From the NCBI GenBank assembly GCA_022827905.1, contig JAJEIQ010000003.1, positions 17,959 through 81,958 of the forward strand: a stretch of 64,000 nt of DNA. The letters are read 5' to 3'. Origin of the DNA: Pseudomonadales bacterium. GTDB taxonomy: Bacteria > Pseudomonadota > Gammaproteobacteria > Pseudomonadales > Azotimanducaceae. The notes beneath the pieces are model-generated. The model was not told where the DNA came from. It did no database searches and saw nothing but the letters and a program-made list of their open reading frames with translations. The position numbers were made by a program, and so were the translations under genes. This document shows positions 23,855 to 33,027 of the stretch, one piece after another. Position 1 is the first letter of the stretch; the number at the start of each line of letters is the position of its first letter.

Positions 23855-26611
23855 TCAGCGCACCGTGACCGCGTTGGACGGGGCGCTCCAGGGGCCGGCG
23901 TGGCCGTCGATGTCCACCGAGCGCACCCGGACGGCGTAGGTCCCCGGCTCCAGGTCCGACCAGCGGAAGTCCGTGCGCGCTGCGGCCTGCAGCGAGCGAC
24001 CCTCGACCGGCGTGCCGTCGCGCAGCAGGTCCACCCCGTAGCGGGAACCCGGCACCTCGGACCAGGTGGCCCGCAGCCGGCGGTGGCCGGCGCCCTCCGC
24101 CGTCACCTTGGACGGCGGCGGCGGCAAGGACGGCAGCGGGCCGAAGTCCCGTCCGCCGTCCGCCCCCGACAGGTTCGCCAGGCGGCCGTTGGGATCCTTG
24201 AGCAGGCTCATCACCGCCAGGTCGCCTTCGGACTCGACCCGCAGCCGCCACTTGCCCACGCCGTCGCCGAGCGCCCCGGACGAGATGGCGGCCGCCTCCC
24301 CGGACTCCAACTCCGCCGCGGTCAGCTCCACCGCCGCACCGCCGGGCACCTGAACCGCAACCGGGCCGCCGGGGCGCACGCCGCCGTCGTCCGCGCCGGT
24401 CACCGTCGCCGTCGTGGCGGAGCGGCCCCGGTTGGCAATGCGCAGCACGCTCACCTGCCGGGTGTTGCTGCCGGGGTTGAAGGTCGCAACCCGATGGGCC
24501 CCGTCCATTGACGGCGCCACCGCCTGCATGGCGGTCAGGAAGCCGTCCCGATGGCGCACGTGGGCGTGCGCCCCGAAGTCGAACCCCGTGCCGGACAGCG
24601 CCAGCCGCCAGGTTCCGGTGCCGGCGCCGGTGCGGCGGCTTAAGCCCTTCGATGTGTTGCCGAGCTCCAGGTCGTCGGAGTTGACGTGGACCGCCTCCCC
24701 CGCGTCCAGGCGCAGCGACAGGTCGCCGTAGCCGGCATCGCTGTCGTCGGACGCCCGGATCGTCACCGTCCCGGCGCGGGTCGAGCGGTTGATGACCCGC
24801 ACGAAGCCCTGCCTGCCGTCCGGGTCGTTGGCCGCCGGGAACAGCGGCGCGTGCCAGACGCCGTCCGCGTCCGGCCCGGCGCCGCCGGACAGGTTCGACA
24901 GGTGCCCGGTGGGGCTGCGCAGCAGGCCCATCGCCATCAGCGGCGATTCGGAAGCGATTGACAGCCGCCACTTGCCCGCGCCGTCGCCGAGGCCCGCCTG
25001 GGGCTCGCCGCAGGCCAGGCCCCGCCCGGACTCCAGCTCGGCCGCGTCCACCTCGCAGGCGCTGCCCGCGGGCAGCGTGAGGGACACCGGCGTGCCCGGC
25101 GAGGCCCCTGAGTCGTCCACGCCCGTCACTGTCGCGGCCGCCTCGGCGTCGGTCGGGTTCACCAGCCGCAGGACGCTCATCTGGTTGGTGTTGCTGGCTG
25201 GGTTGAAGGTCGCCAGCCCCAGCGCGCCGTCCGCGCCCCTCGGCGCGGTCGCCTCCATCGCCGCCACGAAGCCGTCCGTCGTGCGCACGTACCCTAGCGC
25301 CTCAACGTCCAGCGCTTCGCTTTGGAACTGAAGCCGCCAGCCGCCGGTACCGGGGCCGGTGCCGCCGGCGAGGCCCTTGGCCGCGTTGCCCGCCTCCAGG
25401 TCGTTTGAGTTGAAGTGGGTGGCCGCAAGGGCGCCGAGCGGCAGGGTGAGGGGATCGTAGGCCACGCCCGCATCGTCGGTGGCCTTCACCGTGACCTCGC
25501 CCGCCTTGTTCGAACGGTTGATCACCCGCACGAAGCCCTGCAGCGCCGGGTCCGAGGCCTGCGGCAGGCGCCACACCGCCTCCGGAGCCGTGACCATCAC
25601 CTTGAACCGCTGCGTGAGCGACCGGTTGCTGGCGTCCGTGGCGGTGGCCGCGATCTCCGCCATGCCCTCCCCCTGCCCGCGCACGGTCAGTTCGGCGTCT
25701 TCCACGGACGCGGTCGCCACCGACGGGTCCGACGAGGACGCCGAGAACGTCAGGGCGCTGCCGTCCCGGCTGCGGAACGCCGCCGACAGGTCCAGCCGCA
25801 GCGCCCTGCCAATGGCCAGCATCCGCGTGCCCAACGCCTGGGTGACCTCAGGCCGCCGATCCTCGCCGCCGCTCGAGCCGCCACCTCCAGATCCCCCACC
25901 ATTGCCCCCATTGCCGGGATTTTCGGTCTGAATTCGGACGAAGGTGAGCGTCGCCAACCGTTCGTTCGTAAACGGGTCTGTTCCCCTGATGCTGGCGATG
26001 GTCTCCTGCGGCACGGTGGCCGGGTTGCTGAGCGAGAAGCCGTTGCCGTCCTCGGTGCCCGCGTCATAGGGGTACAGGTTCACTTCGCGCCGCGACCGCC
26101 AGTTGCCGCCACCATCGACGAGGGACAGTCCCGAGACGCCGACGAACCAGTCCGGGCTGGGTGCGACCATGGAGATCAGCGTGACCAGCGGATGGGCCTT
26201 GGTGGCCTGAAAGTCAACGCTGTTCTGGAACGTGGGGCCGCCGAGGCTTAGTTGGATGGTGGCGCCAACGTGGCTGCTGGCGTTGATTTCCGATATGAAC
26301 GTACTTGTGCCGCCAACCTCCGCCACGGCTTCGATCCCGGGGGTGGCCGTGCCGCCGGCTTGCCAGAAGGTCACGCTATTGTTGTGCGTGGCGCCGATCA
26401 GCGTTGTGAAGTGGGCGCCCGAGGGCACGCCTCCGGGCGTTGCGGCGGTTGTCCAAGTGCCTGTGAAGGTGACTCGATAGGTCGCGTTCGATTCGTTGGC
26501 TTGGGCCTGCCCCACCGAGGGCGTCCAGCCAACCAGCCACGCCAGCCCCAGCGCGATGGCTAGGCCCAGGCAACGCAACGACGGCAGCGGCCGCTTGGAC
26601 ATAGTGCGCAT
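23855..26611 (-). CDS. Secreted Spondin_N/Ig-like/repeat/FN3 protein
   Basis: A 918-residue extracellular protein. The signal peptide ends near residue 38. A Spondin_N domain occupies about residues 44-230 (FTGTWTTAATPGGVPSGAHF, FWQAGGTATPG and PYDAGTEDGNGFSLSNP). A Gly/Ser linker follows, then an Ig-like module (about 252-340). Next come four related 110-120-residue modules in an A-B-A-B order; A carries GFVRVINRS and FNSNDLEAGN or VNSDDLELGN, and B carries a WRL...LSNLSG ending. A final FN3 domain (PPPPSKVTAEGAGHRRL onward) closes the protein. It is probably an adhesin or matrix protein. ATG 26602 is an alternative start. No anchor is seen. Confidence 0.82.
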   Translation of the reverse strand: MRTMSKRPLPSLRCLGLAIALGLAWLVGWTPSVGQAQANESNATYRVTFTGTWTTAATPGGVPSGAHFTTLIGATHNNSVTFWQAGGTATPGIEAVAEVGGTSTFISEINASSHVGATIQLSLGGPTFQNSVDFQATKAHPLVTLISMVAPSPDWFVGVSGLSLVDGGGNWRSRREVNLYPYDAGTEDGNGFSLSNPATVPQETIASIRGTDPFTNERLATLTFVRIQTENPGNGGNGGGSGGGGSSGGEDRRPEVTQALGTRMLAIGRALRLDLSAAFRSRDGSALTFSASSSDPSVATASVEDAELTVRGQGEGMAEIAATATDASNRSLTQRFKVMVTAPEAVWRLPQASDPALQGFVRVINRSNKAGEVTVKATDDAGVAYDPLTLPLGALAATHFNSNDLEAGNAAKGLAGGTGPGTGGWRLQFQSEALDVEALGYVRTTDGFVAAMEATAPRGADGALGLATFNPASNTNQMSVLRLVNPTDAEAAATVTGVDDSGASPGTPVSLTLPAGSACEVDAAELESGRGLACGEPQAGLGDGAGKWRLSIASESPLMAMGLLRSPTGHLSNLSGGAGPDADGVWHAPLFPAANDPDGRQGFVRVINRSTRAGTVTIRASDDSDAGYGDLSLRLDAGEAVHVNSDDLELGNTSKGLSRRTGAGTGTWRLALSGTGFDFGAHAHVRHRDGFLTAMQAVAPSMDGAHRVATFNPGSNTRQVSVLRIANRGRSATTATVTGADDGGVRPGGPVAVQVPGGAAVELTAAELESGEAAAISSGALGDGVGKWRLRVESEGDLAVMSLLKDPNGRLANLSGADGGRDFGPLPSLPPPPSKVTAEGAGHRRLRATWSEVPGSRYGVDLLRDGTPVEGRSLQAAARTDFRWSDLEPGTYAVRVRSVDIDGHAGPWSAPSNAVTVR

Positions 26612-26680
26612 CGGTGTCCAACCCCATGGTCTACGATGGGCCTAGTTTATGGCAGTCCAAGCACATCGCACAGGGTTCGG

Positions 26681-29600
26681 TCAGCGCAATGCGGCCGCCC
26701 GTTCCGCTTCAAGCAGGCGGCGCTCCATCTTCTTCACCGAGACCACGCCCTTTTTTGCCATCCGCTCCGCGAACAATGCGACCCGCAGCTCCTCCAATTC
26801 GAAGCGCAAGTCCTGCCAGTCGCTCATGGCATGCCCTTCGGATTCCGCAAGGTGGGACAGACGCCCCTCGAAGGCCTTAATCTGGGCCATGCGCTCGGCG
26901 TCCCGTTGCGCGTGGCCTTGCAGGTTGGCTAGGCGATGGTCGGCGGCCCGAAGGAAGCGGGCCAAATCGGGCAGCCGTGCGCTGGGGGTGCGCTGCAGTA
27001 GATCGGGCGGCGTGAGGGCGTTCATCTGACTTTCCACATCGTCTCGGGCGGTGCGGAAAGCTGGCGAGGCCGAACTCTCAAGGCGGGCGACAAGTTGCGT
27101 CCGGGCTTGCAGGATGTCCCCTAGGTGGGTGATGGTCTCGGTGAAGATGCCGGCGAGCCTTGGCCGTTCCGTTTTCAGCAACGCATCGAACGCCGCCTTC
27201 GTTGCGGGTAGGGGACGGTCCTCGAAGTAGCAGCGCCAAGCCGCTGCCAGCATCACCGAGTCGACCAGTTGGCCGGTGTCGCCGAACACGGCTGCGTGGC
27301 GCACGAGGACGGGCTCCTTGAGCACTTGGCGCTCGAAGAAGCGCCTCGGCTTGCCCAAGGCGAGCCAAGCCAAGCGGGGGTAGCCTGTCCGGTTGGCTTC
27401 AGCTTGCTCCGTGCGGGTGGCGCAGATGCCGAGGTCCACCGTATCGCTGCGGTCAACGAGCGCCGGATAGCCCAGCAGAGCGTTCGCGCCACCGCCCAGC
27501 GCCGTCTCGGTGGGCAGGCCCTGATCGGGGAAGGCGGTGAGGCCCTGTTGTTCCTGGGCGCTGGCGGCACCTTCGGCCACCCGCGTGCGCGCCTGCTCGA
27601 GGAACCGCCGCTGCAAGGCAGCCAGTTCCCGGCCTTGGGCGAGTGGCGCGCCATGCTCATCGATGACGCGAATGTTCATCAGCAGATGCGGCGGGACCTT
27701 TGCCCTGTTCCAAGCTGCGGGAGCGACGGGGACACCGAATTGACGTTCGATGACTGAGGCCAAGGCGGCTCGAAAGGACCCTTGGCGATAGCAATCGGGG
27801 GCGGCCAATGCCGGTTTGATGCGCTCGGCAGCGTCGGCGATGGGGGCAAGCTGGCGGCGCGCGGCCTTGGGCAGGCTGCGCAGCCAAGCTTCCACCAGCT
27901 TCGGTAGGAAGCCCGGCACCGACCACTCCAGCGCGTCCTCGTCGATGGCCTGCAGGACGCCTAGGGGCACGTCCACGTTGACCCCATCGTCGGCTTCGCC
28001 CGGCGCGAAGCGGTAGTGCAGGCGCAACTCGGACCCGGTCAGCAACAGCCGCGCCGGATAGTCCTCGGACGATGGATTGGCATTGCCGCTCAACAGATCC
28101 TTGCGGGCCATTCTTAAACTTCGGTCCGCCCGCTCACCGCCTTGGTTGAGCCAATTTCGCAGTGACTCAAAGCCGGTCACTTCGAGTGGCAGCCGTTGGT
28201 CGTAGAAGGCGCATTGATCGGCCTCGGATGCCAGCAGGTCCCGCCGCCTGCCCTTCGCCTCCCAATCGAGAATCTCGGCGGCCAACTGCCGATTGTGCTT
28301 CAGGAAGGGGAGGGAAGGCTCCGGGGTGTCCTCCCCCTCGCCGTCGCCAACCAAACCGTCGTGAATGAGAATCTGCCGGGCTGCGGACGCATCAATGGGG
28401 GCGTAGCGCACCGGGCGGCGCTCGACGATCTTCAAGCCGTAGAGCAGCACTGTCTCAAAAGCCATCGCCTCGCCACGCCGCGAACTCCAATGCGGGTCGC
28501 TGTGGGTGCGGCGCAGCAGGTGGTTGGCCGCCGACTCGATCCAGCCGGCTTCGATGGCGGCGGCGTTGCGGGCATACACCCGTTGGGTTTCGCTCACTTC
28601 CGCGGCCATGATCCACTCCGGGGTGCGTCCGGCGAGGCCCGAGCCGGGAAAGATCCGCAGCTTGAGCTGGCGCGCGCCGACGTAGGCGCCTTGTTCGTCA
28701 TGGCGGGCCACGAGGCTCAGGGCGCCGTGCAGCAGCGCCCGGTGGATGCTGGCGTAGTCGGCTGGCTTTTGGTTGAGCCTCAGGCCGAGCTGCCGCTGCA
28801 CGGCCAGCAGTTGACGATGCACCTCCCGCCACTCCCGGACCCGCGAAGGATTGAGGAAGGCCGACTTCAACGCCGCGGTGACGGCGCGGCGAGTTTGGCC
28901 CTGCCGAGTTTCCTCCAGCCAAGCCCACAGGTTGAGCATGGCCATGAAGTCGGAGCGTTTGTCGGCGAAGGCGGCGTGGGCTTGGTCCGCTTGGGCGCTG
29001 GCGTTCAATGGCCGCTCGCGAGAGTCAGGCACGGCCAGCGCCGCGGCAATGATGCTGACCTCGCGCAGTGCCCCGTGCTTGGCGGCGGCGATGAGCATGC
29101 GGCTGAGGCGCGGATCCAATGGAAAACGGGCCATGGCCCGGCCCTCACGGGTGAGTTTGCCGTTGATCAGGGCGCCGAGTTCGTGCAGCAGCGTCAGGGC
29201 GTCCCTAATGGCTTTGGGTTCGGGAGGATCGAGAAAGGGGAAGCGCTCGATGTCGCCGAGGCCGAATGCCCGCATTTGCAACACCACCGAAGCGAGGTTG
29301 ACCCGTTTGATTTCCGGGTCGGAGTAAGGAGGGCGGGCGCTGTAGTCCTCCTCGGTGTAAAGGCGGATGCAAAGACCCGGGCCGATGCGCCCGCAACGGC
29401 CTCGGCGTTGGTCGGCGCTGGCTTGGGAAATGGCTTCGATGGGTAGCCGCTGCAGTTTCGAGCGGTAGCTGTAACGGTTGATGCGCGCCTTGCCGGGGTC
29501 CACCACAAAGCCGATGTTGGGCACGGTGAGCGAGGTCTCCGCAACGTTGGTGGCGAGCACGATGCGCCGTTTCGCGCCCGGTTGAAAAACCCGCTGTTGG

Positions 29601-30412
29601 TCCTTGGCGGACAGGCGGGCGTAGAGCGGCAGAATGTCGAAGCGGCCGGCGAGCGCCTTGCGCAGGAACTTCGCCGACTCGAAGATTTCCCGCTCGCCGG
29701 TCTGAAAGATGAGCAGGTCTTGGGCAGCGCGCTTGGGCGATGCCTCGATGGCCTCGATGGCCCGCAGCAGATCGGCCTGCTCATCCTCGCCCGGCTCCAA
29801 GTGGTGGGTCTCGACCGGGTGGCCGCGGCCGCTCACCTCGATGACCGGGGCATCGCCAAAGTGCTGCGCGAAGCGGTCCACATCAATGGTTGCGCTGGTG
29901 ATGATGAGCTTCAGGCCCCGACGCTTGGGGAGCAGTTTGTTCAGGTAGCCGAGCAGGAAGTCGATGTTCAGGCTGCGCTCATGGGCCTCGTCCACGATGA
30001 TGGCGTCGTATCGGGAGAGCTTGCGGTCACGACGGATCTCAGTGAGCAGCAAACCGTCGGTCATCACCTTGACGGCGGTCGATTCCGCCACCCGGTCGGT
30101 GAAGCGCACCGCAAAGCCGACCTCCTGGCCGAGTTCAACCTTGAGCTCCTCGGCGATGCGCTGGGCAGTGGCCCGGGCGGCGATGCGCCGCGGCTGGGTG
30201 TGGCCGATCATGGCCTTGCGGCCCAAGCCCGCCCGCAGGCAGATCTTGGGCAGCTGGGTAGTTTTGCCGGAACCGGTTTCGCCGGCCACGATCACCACTT
30301 GGTGACGTGCAAGCGCATCGGCGATCTCATCCACGTGCCGGCTGATCGGCAACTCGCCGGGGAATTCGACGGCAGGCGTCCAAGCCTGCCTCGCTGTGGG
30401 CGCATTGGGCAC
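26681..30412 (-). CDS. hrpA: ATP-dependent RNA helicase HrpA
   Basis: A 1243-residue DEAH helicase. The Walker A motif is AGETGSGKTTQLPK, the DEAH box IIVDEAHERSLNIDF, the SAT motif IITSATIDVDRF and motif VI QRRGRCGRIGPG. The long C-terminal DUF3418 region follows to the end (KMERRLLEAERAAALR). HrpA resolves stalled ribosomes and processes mRNA in Gammaproteobacteria. GTG 30412 is taken as the start, because upstream in-frame sequence is only an inverted pair of palindromic repeats and then the neighbouring gene. This makes the N-terminus roughly 50-60 residues shorter than in E. coli HrpA. No Shine-Dalgarno is clear, so the true start is uncertain. Confidence 0.9.
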   Translation of the reverse strand: MPNAPTARQAWTPAVEFPGELPISRHVDEIADALARHQVVIVAGETGSGKTTQLPKICLRAGLGRKAMIGHTQPRRIAARATAQRIAEELKVELGQEVGFAVRFTDRVAESTAVKVMTDGLLLTEIRRDRKLSRYDAIIVDEAHERSLNIDFLLGYLNKLLPKRRGLKLIITSATIDVDRFAQHFGDAPVIEVSGRGHPVETHHLEPGEDEQADLLRAIEAIEASPKRAAQDLLIFQTGEREIFESAKFLRKALAGRFDILPLYARLSAKDQQRVFQPGAKRRIVLATNVAETSLTVPNIGFVVDPGKARINRYSYRSKLQRLPIEAISQASADQRRGRCGRIGPGLCIRLYTEEDYSARPPYSDPEIKRVNLASVVLQMRAFGLGDIERFPFLDPPEPKAIRDALTLLHELGALINGKLTREGRAMARFPLDPRLSRMLIAAAKHGALREVSIIAAALAVPDSRERPLNASAQADQAHAAFADKRSDFMAMLNLWAWLEETRQGQTRRAVTAALKSAFLNPSRVREWREVHRQLLAVQRQLGLRLNQKPADYASIHRALLHGALSLVARHDEQGAYVGARQLKLRIFPGSGLAGRTPEWIMAAEVSETQRVYARNAAAIEAGWIESAANHLLRRTHSDPHWSSRRGEAMAFETVLLYGLKIVERRPVRYAPIDASAARQILIHDGLVGDGEGEDTPEPSLPFLKHNRQLAAEILDWEAKGRRRDLLASEADQCAFYDQRLPLEVTGFESLRNWLNQGGERADRSLRMARKDLLSGNANPSSEDYPARLLLTGSELRLHYRFAPGEADDGVNVDVPLGVLQAIDEDALEWSVPGFLPKLVEAWLRSLPKAARRQLAPIADAAERIKPALAAPDCYRQGSFRAALASVIERQFGVPVAPAAWNRAKVPPHLLMNIRVIDEHGAPLAQGRELAALQRRFLEQARTRVAEGAASAQEQQGLTAFPDQGLPTETALGGGANALLGYPALVDRSDTVDLGICATRTEQAEANRTGYPRLAWLALGKPRRFFERQVLKEPVLVRHAAVFGDTGQLVDSVMLAAAWRCYFEDRPLPATKAAFDALLKTERPRLAGIFTETITHLGDILQARTQLVARLESSASPAFRTARDDVESQMNALTPPDLLQRTPSARLPDLARFLRAADHRLANLQGHAQRDAERMAQIKAFEGRLSHLAESEGHAMSDWQDLRFELEELRVALFAERMAKKGVVSVKKMERRLLEAERAAALR

Positions 30413-30444
30413 TTTGGCACCAGCAATTGTCGAGCTGGAGGCTC

Positions 30445-30516
30445 CCCGGAGCGAGGGCGTCCCGCCCTCGATGGGATCCCTCGGCTCAATACGAGGGCAA
30501 GATGCCCTCGCTCCGG
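30445..30516. repeat. Inverted pair of REP-like palindromes before hrpA
   Basis: CGAGGGCGTCCCGCCCTCG (30452-30470, preceded by CCCCGGAG) faces CGAGGGCAAGATGCCCTCG (30492-30510, followed by CTCCGG), with 21 bp between the cores. The arrangement is the same as at 21786-21860. It occupies the junction between the VWA gene stop (30520) and the putative hrpA start (30412), where it could limit readthrough or reshape the hrpA leader. Confidence 0.85.
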
Positions 30517-30519
30517 CCG

Positions 30520-31683
30520 CTACTTGGACAGGGTGTTCATCCCCTCTTCGAGCCCGCGGATGGTCAGCGGATACATGGCGCCGTTGACCAGCTTTTGGGT
30601 CATCCCGACGGAGGTGGAGTACTCCCAAGTCTCCTGCGGGGTGGGATTGATCCACACGAGCTTGTCATAGAGCTCCGTGAAGCGGGTCATCCAATGGGCG
30701 CCGGGCTCCTCGTTCCAGTGCTCCACGCTGCCGCCGGCATGGGTGATCTCGTAAGGCGCCATGGTGGCATCGCCGACGAAGACCACCTTGTAGTCCTGGG
30801 CGTACTTGTTCAGCACTTCCCAAGTGGGGATGCGCTCGGTCATGCGGCGGCGGTTGTCCTTCCACACCGACTCGTAGATGAAGTTGTGGAAGTAGAAGCT
30901 CTGCATGTGCTTGAACTCGGTGCGGGTGGCCGAGAACAGCTCCTCGCAAATCTTGACGTGGGCGTCCATCGAGCCGCCGATGTCCAGAAACAGCAGCACC
31001 TTGACCGTGTTCTTGCGCTCCGGCTGCATCTTGATGTCCAGCATGCCGCCGTTGTGGGCGGTGGAGCGGATGGTGTTGTCCATGTCCAACTCCTCTTCCC
31101 TGCCGGTGCGGGCGAACTTGCGCAGCCTTCGCAAGGCCATCTTGATGTTGCGGGTGCCGAGTTCCACGGAGTCGTCGAGATTCTTGTACTGGCGCTCATC
31201 CCAGACCTTTTTGGCCTTCTTCTTCTTGCCTTTGCCCATCCCCCCGGGGCCCTTGCGCCCGGTTTGGTTGGGATCATCGCCCTCGTCGCCCTCCTGGCCC
31301 TGTTTGGCTTGTTCCGCCTCGGCCTGTTCCTTGGCCTCGCGGAAGGCTTCGATCAGCTTCTCAAGGCCACCCAGGGATTCGATCTTCTTCAGGTCCTCCG
31401 GGGTCAGCGACTTTTCGAACTCGCGGCGCAGCCACTCGTCGGGGATGAGCGACTCCAGCATGCCGTGCAGGTCCTCAAGGCCCCGGAAGTAGGCGCTGAA
31501 CGCGCGGTCGAACTTGTCGTAGTTCTTCTCGTCCTTCACCAAGCAGGTGCGGGTGAGCAGGTAGAAGTCGTCGAGGTTGGCGTACACCAGGCGGTGCTTG
31601 AGGGCGGCGAGCAGGTCCATCAGCTCGCGGATGGTGACCGGCACCTTGTACTTGCGCAGGGTGAGGAAGAGGTTGATCAGCAT
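30520..31683 (-). CDS. VWA-domain protein, CoxE/YehP-like
   Basis: A 387-residue cytosolic protein. The N-terminus MLINLFLTLRKYKVPVTIRE is typical of CoxE-like VWA proteins. A charged linker rich in E/K/Q (AKEQAEAEQAKQGQEGDEG) comes next, then the VWA domain with the MIDAS motif DIGGSMDAHV and a later Thr/Asp region. It works with the adjacent MoxR-type AAA ATPase (30-bp gap), a pair thought to act as a chaperone or metal-cofactor insertase for a client complex. No obvious client gene is next to it. The sequence appears intact. Confidence 0.88.
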   Translation of the reverse strand: MLINLFLTLRKYKVPVTIRELMDLLAALKHRLVYANLDDFYLLTRTCLVKDEKNYDKFDRAFSAYFRGLEDLHGMLESLIPDEWLRREFEKSLTPEDLKKIESLGGLEKLIEAFREAKEQAEAEQAKQGQEGDEGDDPNQTGRKGPGGMGKGKKKKAKKVWDERQYKNLDDSVELGTRNIKMALRRLRKFARTGREEELDMDNTIRSTAHNGGMLDIKMQPERKNTVKVLLFLDIGGSMDAHVKICEELFSATRTEFKHMQSFYFHNFIYESVWKDNRRRMTERIPTWEVLNKYAQDYKVVFVGDATMAPYEITHAGGSVEHWNEEPGAHWMTRFTELYDKLVWINPTPQETWEYSTSVGMTQKLVNGAMYPLTIRGLEEGMNTLSK

Positions 31684-31713
31684 GGGGATCGCCGAAGGCT
31701 GTCCGAACGCCGC

Positions 31714-32562
31714 TCAGCCGCGGGCGTCGCGGCGGTTCATGAAGGCGAGCCGCTCAAGCAGGTGGACATCCTGCTCGTTCTTGACCAGAGCGCCGTACAG
31801 GGGCGGAATGGCCTTGCTGGTGTCCCGGTTGGTGAGAATCTCGTCGGGAATGTCGTCCGCCATCAACAGCTTCAGCCAGTCGATGAGTTCGGAGGTGGAG
31901 GGCTTCTTCTTCAAGCCCGGCACTTTGCGCACGTCGAAGAAAATCTCCATCGCCTCCTTGACCAACTCGTTCTTGATGGATGGGAAGTGAACTTCGATGA
32001 TTTCGTGCATCGTCTCCCGGTCGGGGAAATTGATGTAGTGGAAGAAGCAGCGGCGCAGAAAGGCGTCCGGCAGTTCCTTCTCGTTGTTGGAGGTGATCAC
32101 CACGATGGGCCGCTGCTTGGCGGTGACGGTCTCGGAAAGTTCGTAAACGAAGAACTCCATGCGGTCGAGTTCCTGCAGCAGGTCGTTGGGAAACTCGATG
32201 TCGGCCTTGTCGATCTCGTCGATCAGCAGCACCACCCGCTCGTCGGACTCGAACGCCTCCCACAGCTTGCCCTTCTTGATGTAGTTGCGGATGTCCCCGA
32301 CCCGCTCCTCGCCGAGCTGGGAATCGCGCAGCCTGGAGACGGCGTCGTATTCGTAGAGGCCGTTGATGGCCTTGGTGCTGGACTTGATGTGCCATTGGAT
32401 GAGCCGCAGGCCCAAGGTTTTGGCGATTTCCTCCGCCAGCATGGTCTTGCCCGTGCCGGGCTCCCCCTTGACGAGCAGCGGGCGTTCGAGTTTGACCGCC
32501 GCGTCCACGGCCATGCTCAACTCGTCGGTGGAAATGTAAGTGTCGGTGCTGTCAAAAATCAT
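31714..32562 (-). CDS. MoxR-family AAA+ ATPase
   Basis: A 282-residue AAA+ protein. Walker A is GEPGTGKTMLAEEIA, Walker B VVLLIDEIDKADIEF, with sensor and arginine-finger regions FPNDLLQELDRMEFFV and FLRRCFFHYINFPDR. It is the ATPase partner of the VWA protein encoded 30 bp downstream. MoxR/VWA pairs remodel or activate enzyme complexes. Its own promoter is likely in the 113-bp gap before 32676. AAGGG precedes the ATG. Confidence 0.92.
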   Translation of the reverse strand: MIFDSTDTYISTDELSMAVDAAVKLERPLLVKGEPGTGKTMLAEEIAKTLGLRLIQWHIKSSTKAINGLYEYDAVSRLRDSQLGEERVGDIRNYIKKGKLWEAFESDERVVLLIDEIDKADIEFPNDLLQELDRMEFFVYELSETVTAKQRPIVVITSNNEKELPDAFLRRCFFHYINFPDRETMHEIIEVHFPSIKNELVKEAMEIFFDVRKVPGLKKKPSTSELIDWLKLLMADDIPDEILTNRDTSKAIPPLYGALVKNEQDVHLLERLAFMNRRDARG

Positions 32563-32675
32563 GGGTTATCCCTTGGGTTCTCTTGGTATTGGGGGAGCGG
32601 CGCGAAGTTCCGCAGCAGCTTGCTGCCGTCGGAGCCAGTATTGCAAACCGAGTACTTTAATGGAGCCTGCTGGGC

Positions 32676-33008
32676 TCAATCAAGCGTTCGACGCCGGCCG
32701 GGCCCAAGCCATGACCACAGCGCTGCCACTACCGTGGCCAGCAGGCAGGTGGCCAGCAGCAGCTTCAGCGATTGCGCCGGCTGCCCTTGGAGTTGAAAGA
32801 CGGCTTCAAAAAGCGCAACGATGTAGGCGGGGGCGTAGTAGCCTTCGAAATTCGGCAGCGGTGCCGGTGTGAGCATCAGGGCTAGGCTCAAGGCCCGTAG
32901 CCAAATGCGCAGGAAACGGCAGCGCAGAGCGCGGGTCAGCACCCAGATGCCGACGCAGGCCAGCAAGGCGGCGACCACTGCGGCAGCCCAGGCGATGGGC
33001 TCGCTCAT
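32676..33008 (-). CDS. Small membrane protein of unknown function
   Basis: This 110-residue protein starts MSEPIAWAAAVVAALLACVG and has about three hydrophobic segments (residues 5-25, 38-60 and 84-105). It ends GPGRRRTLD. No family is recognised. It lies 19 bp after the RNase D gene in the same direction, so it may be cotranscribed with recR and rnd. ATG 33008 gives a compact N-terminus and is preferred over 33059, which overlaps rnd. Confidence 0.55.
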   Translation of the reverse strand: MSEPIAWAAAVVAALLACVGIWVLTRALRCRFLRIWLRALSLALMLTPAPLPNFEGYYAPAYIVALFEAVFQLQGQPAQSLKLLLATCLLATVVAALWSWLGPGRRRTLD

Positions 33009-33027
33009 GGTTGGCTTCGCCGGGCGC

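Noticed and set aside
30427..32796. Long plus-strand frame opposite the VWA and MoxR genes
   Set aside because: It lacks any family motif, while the minus strand encodes clear MIDAS and Walker motifs. It is a high-GC shadow.
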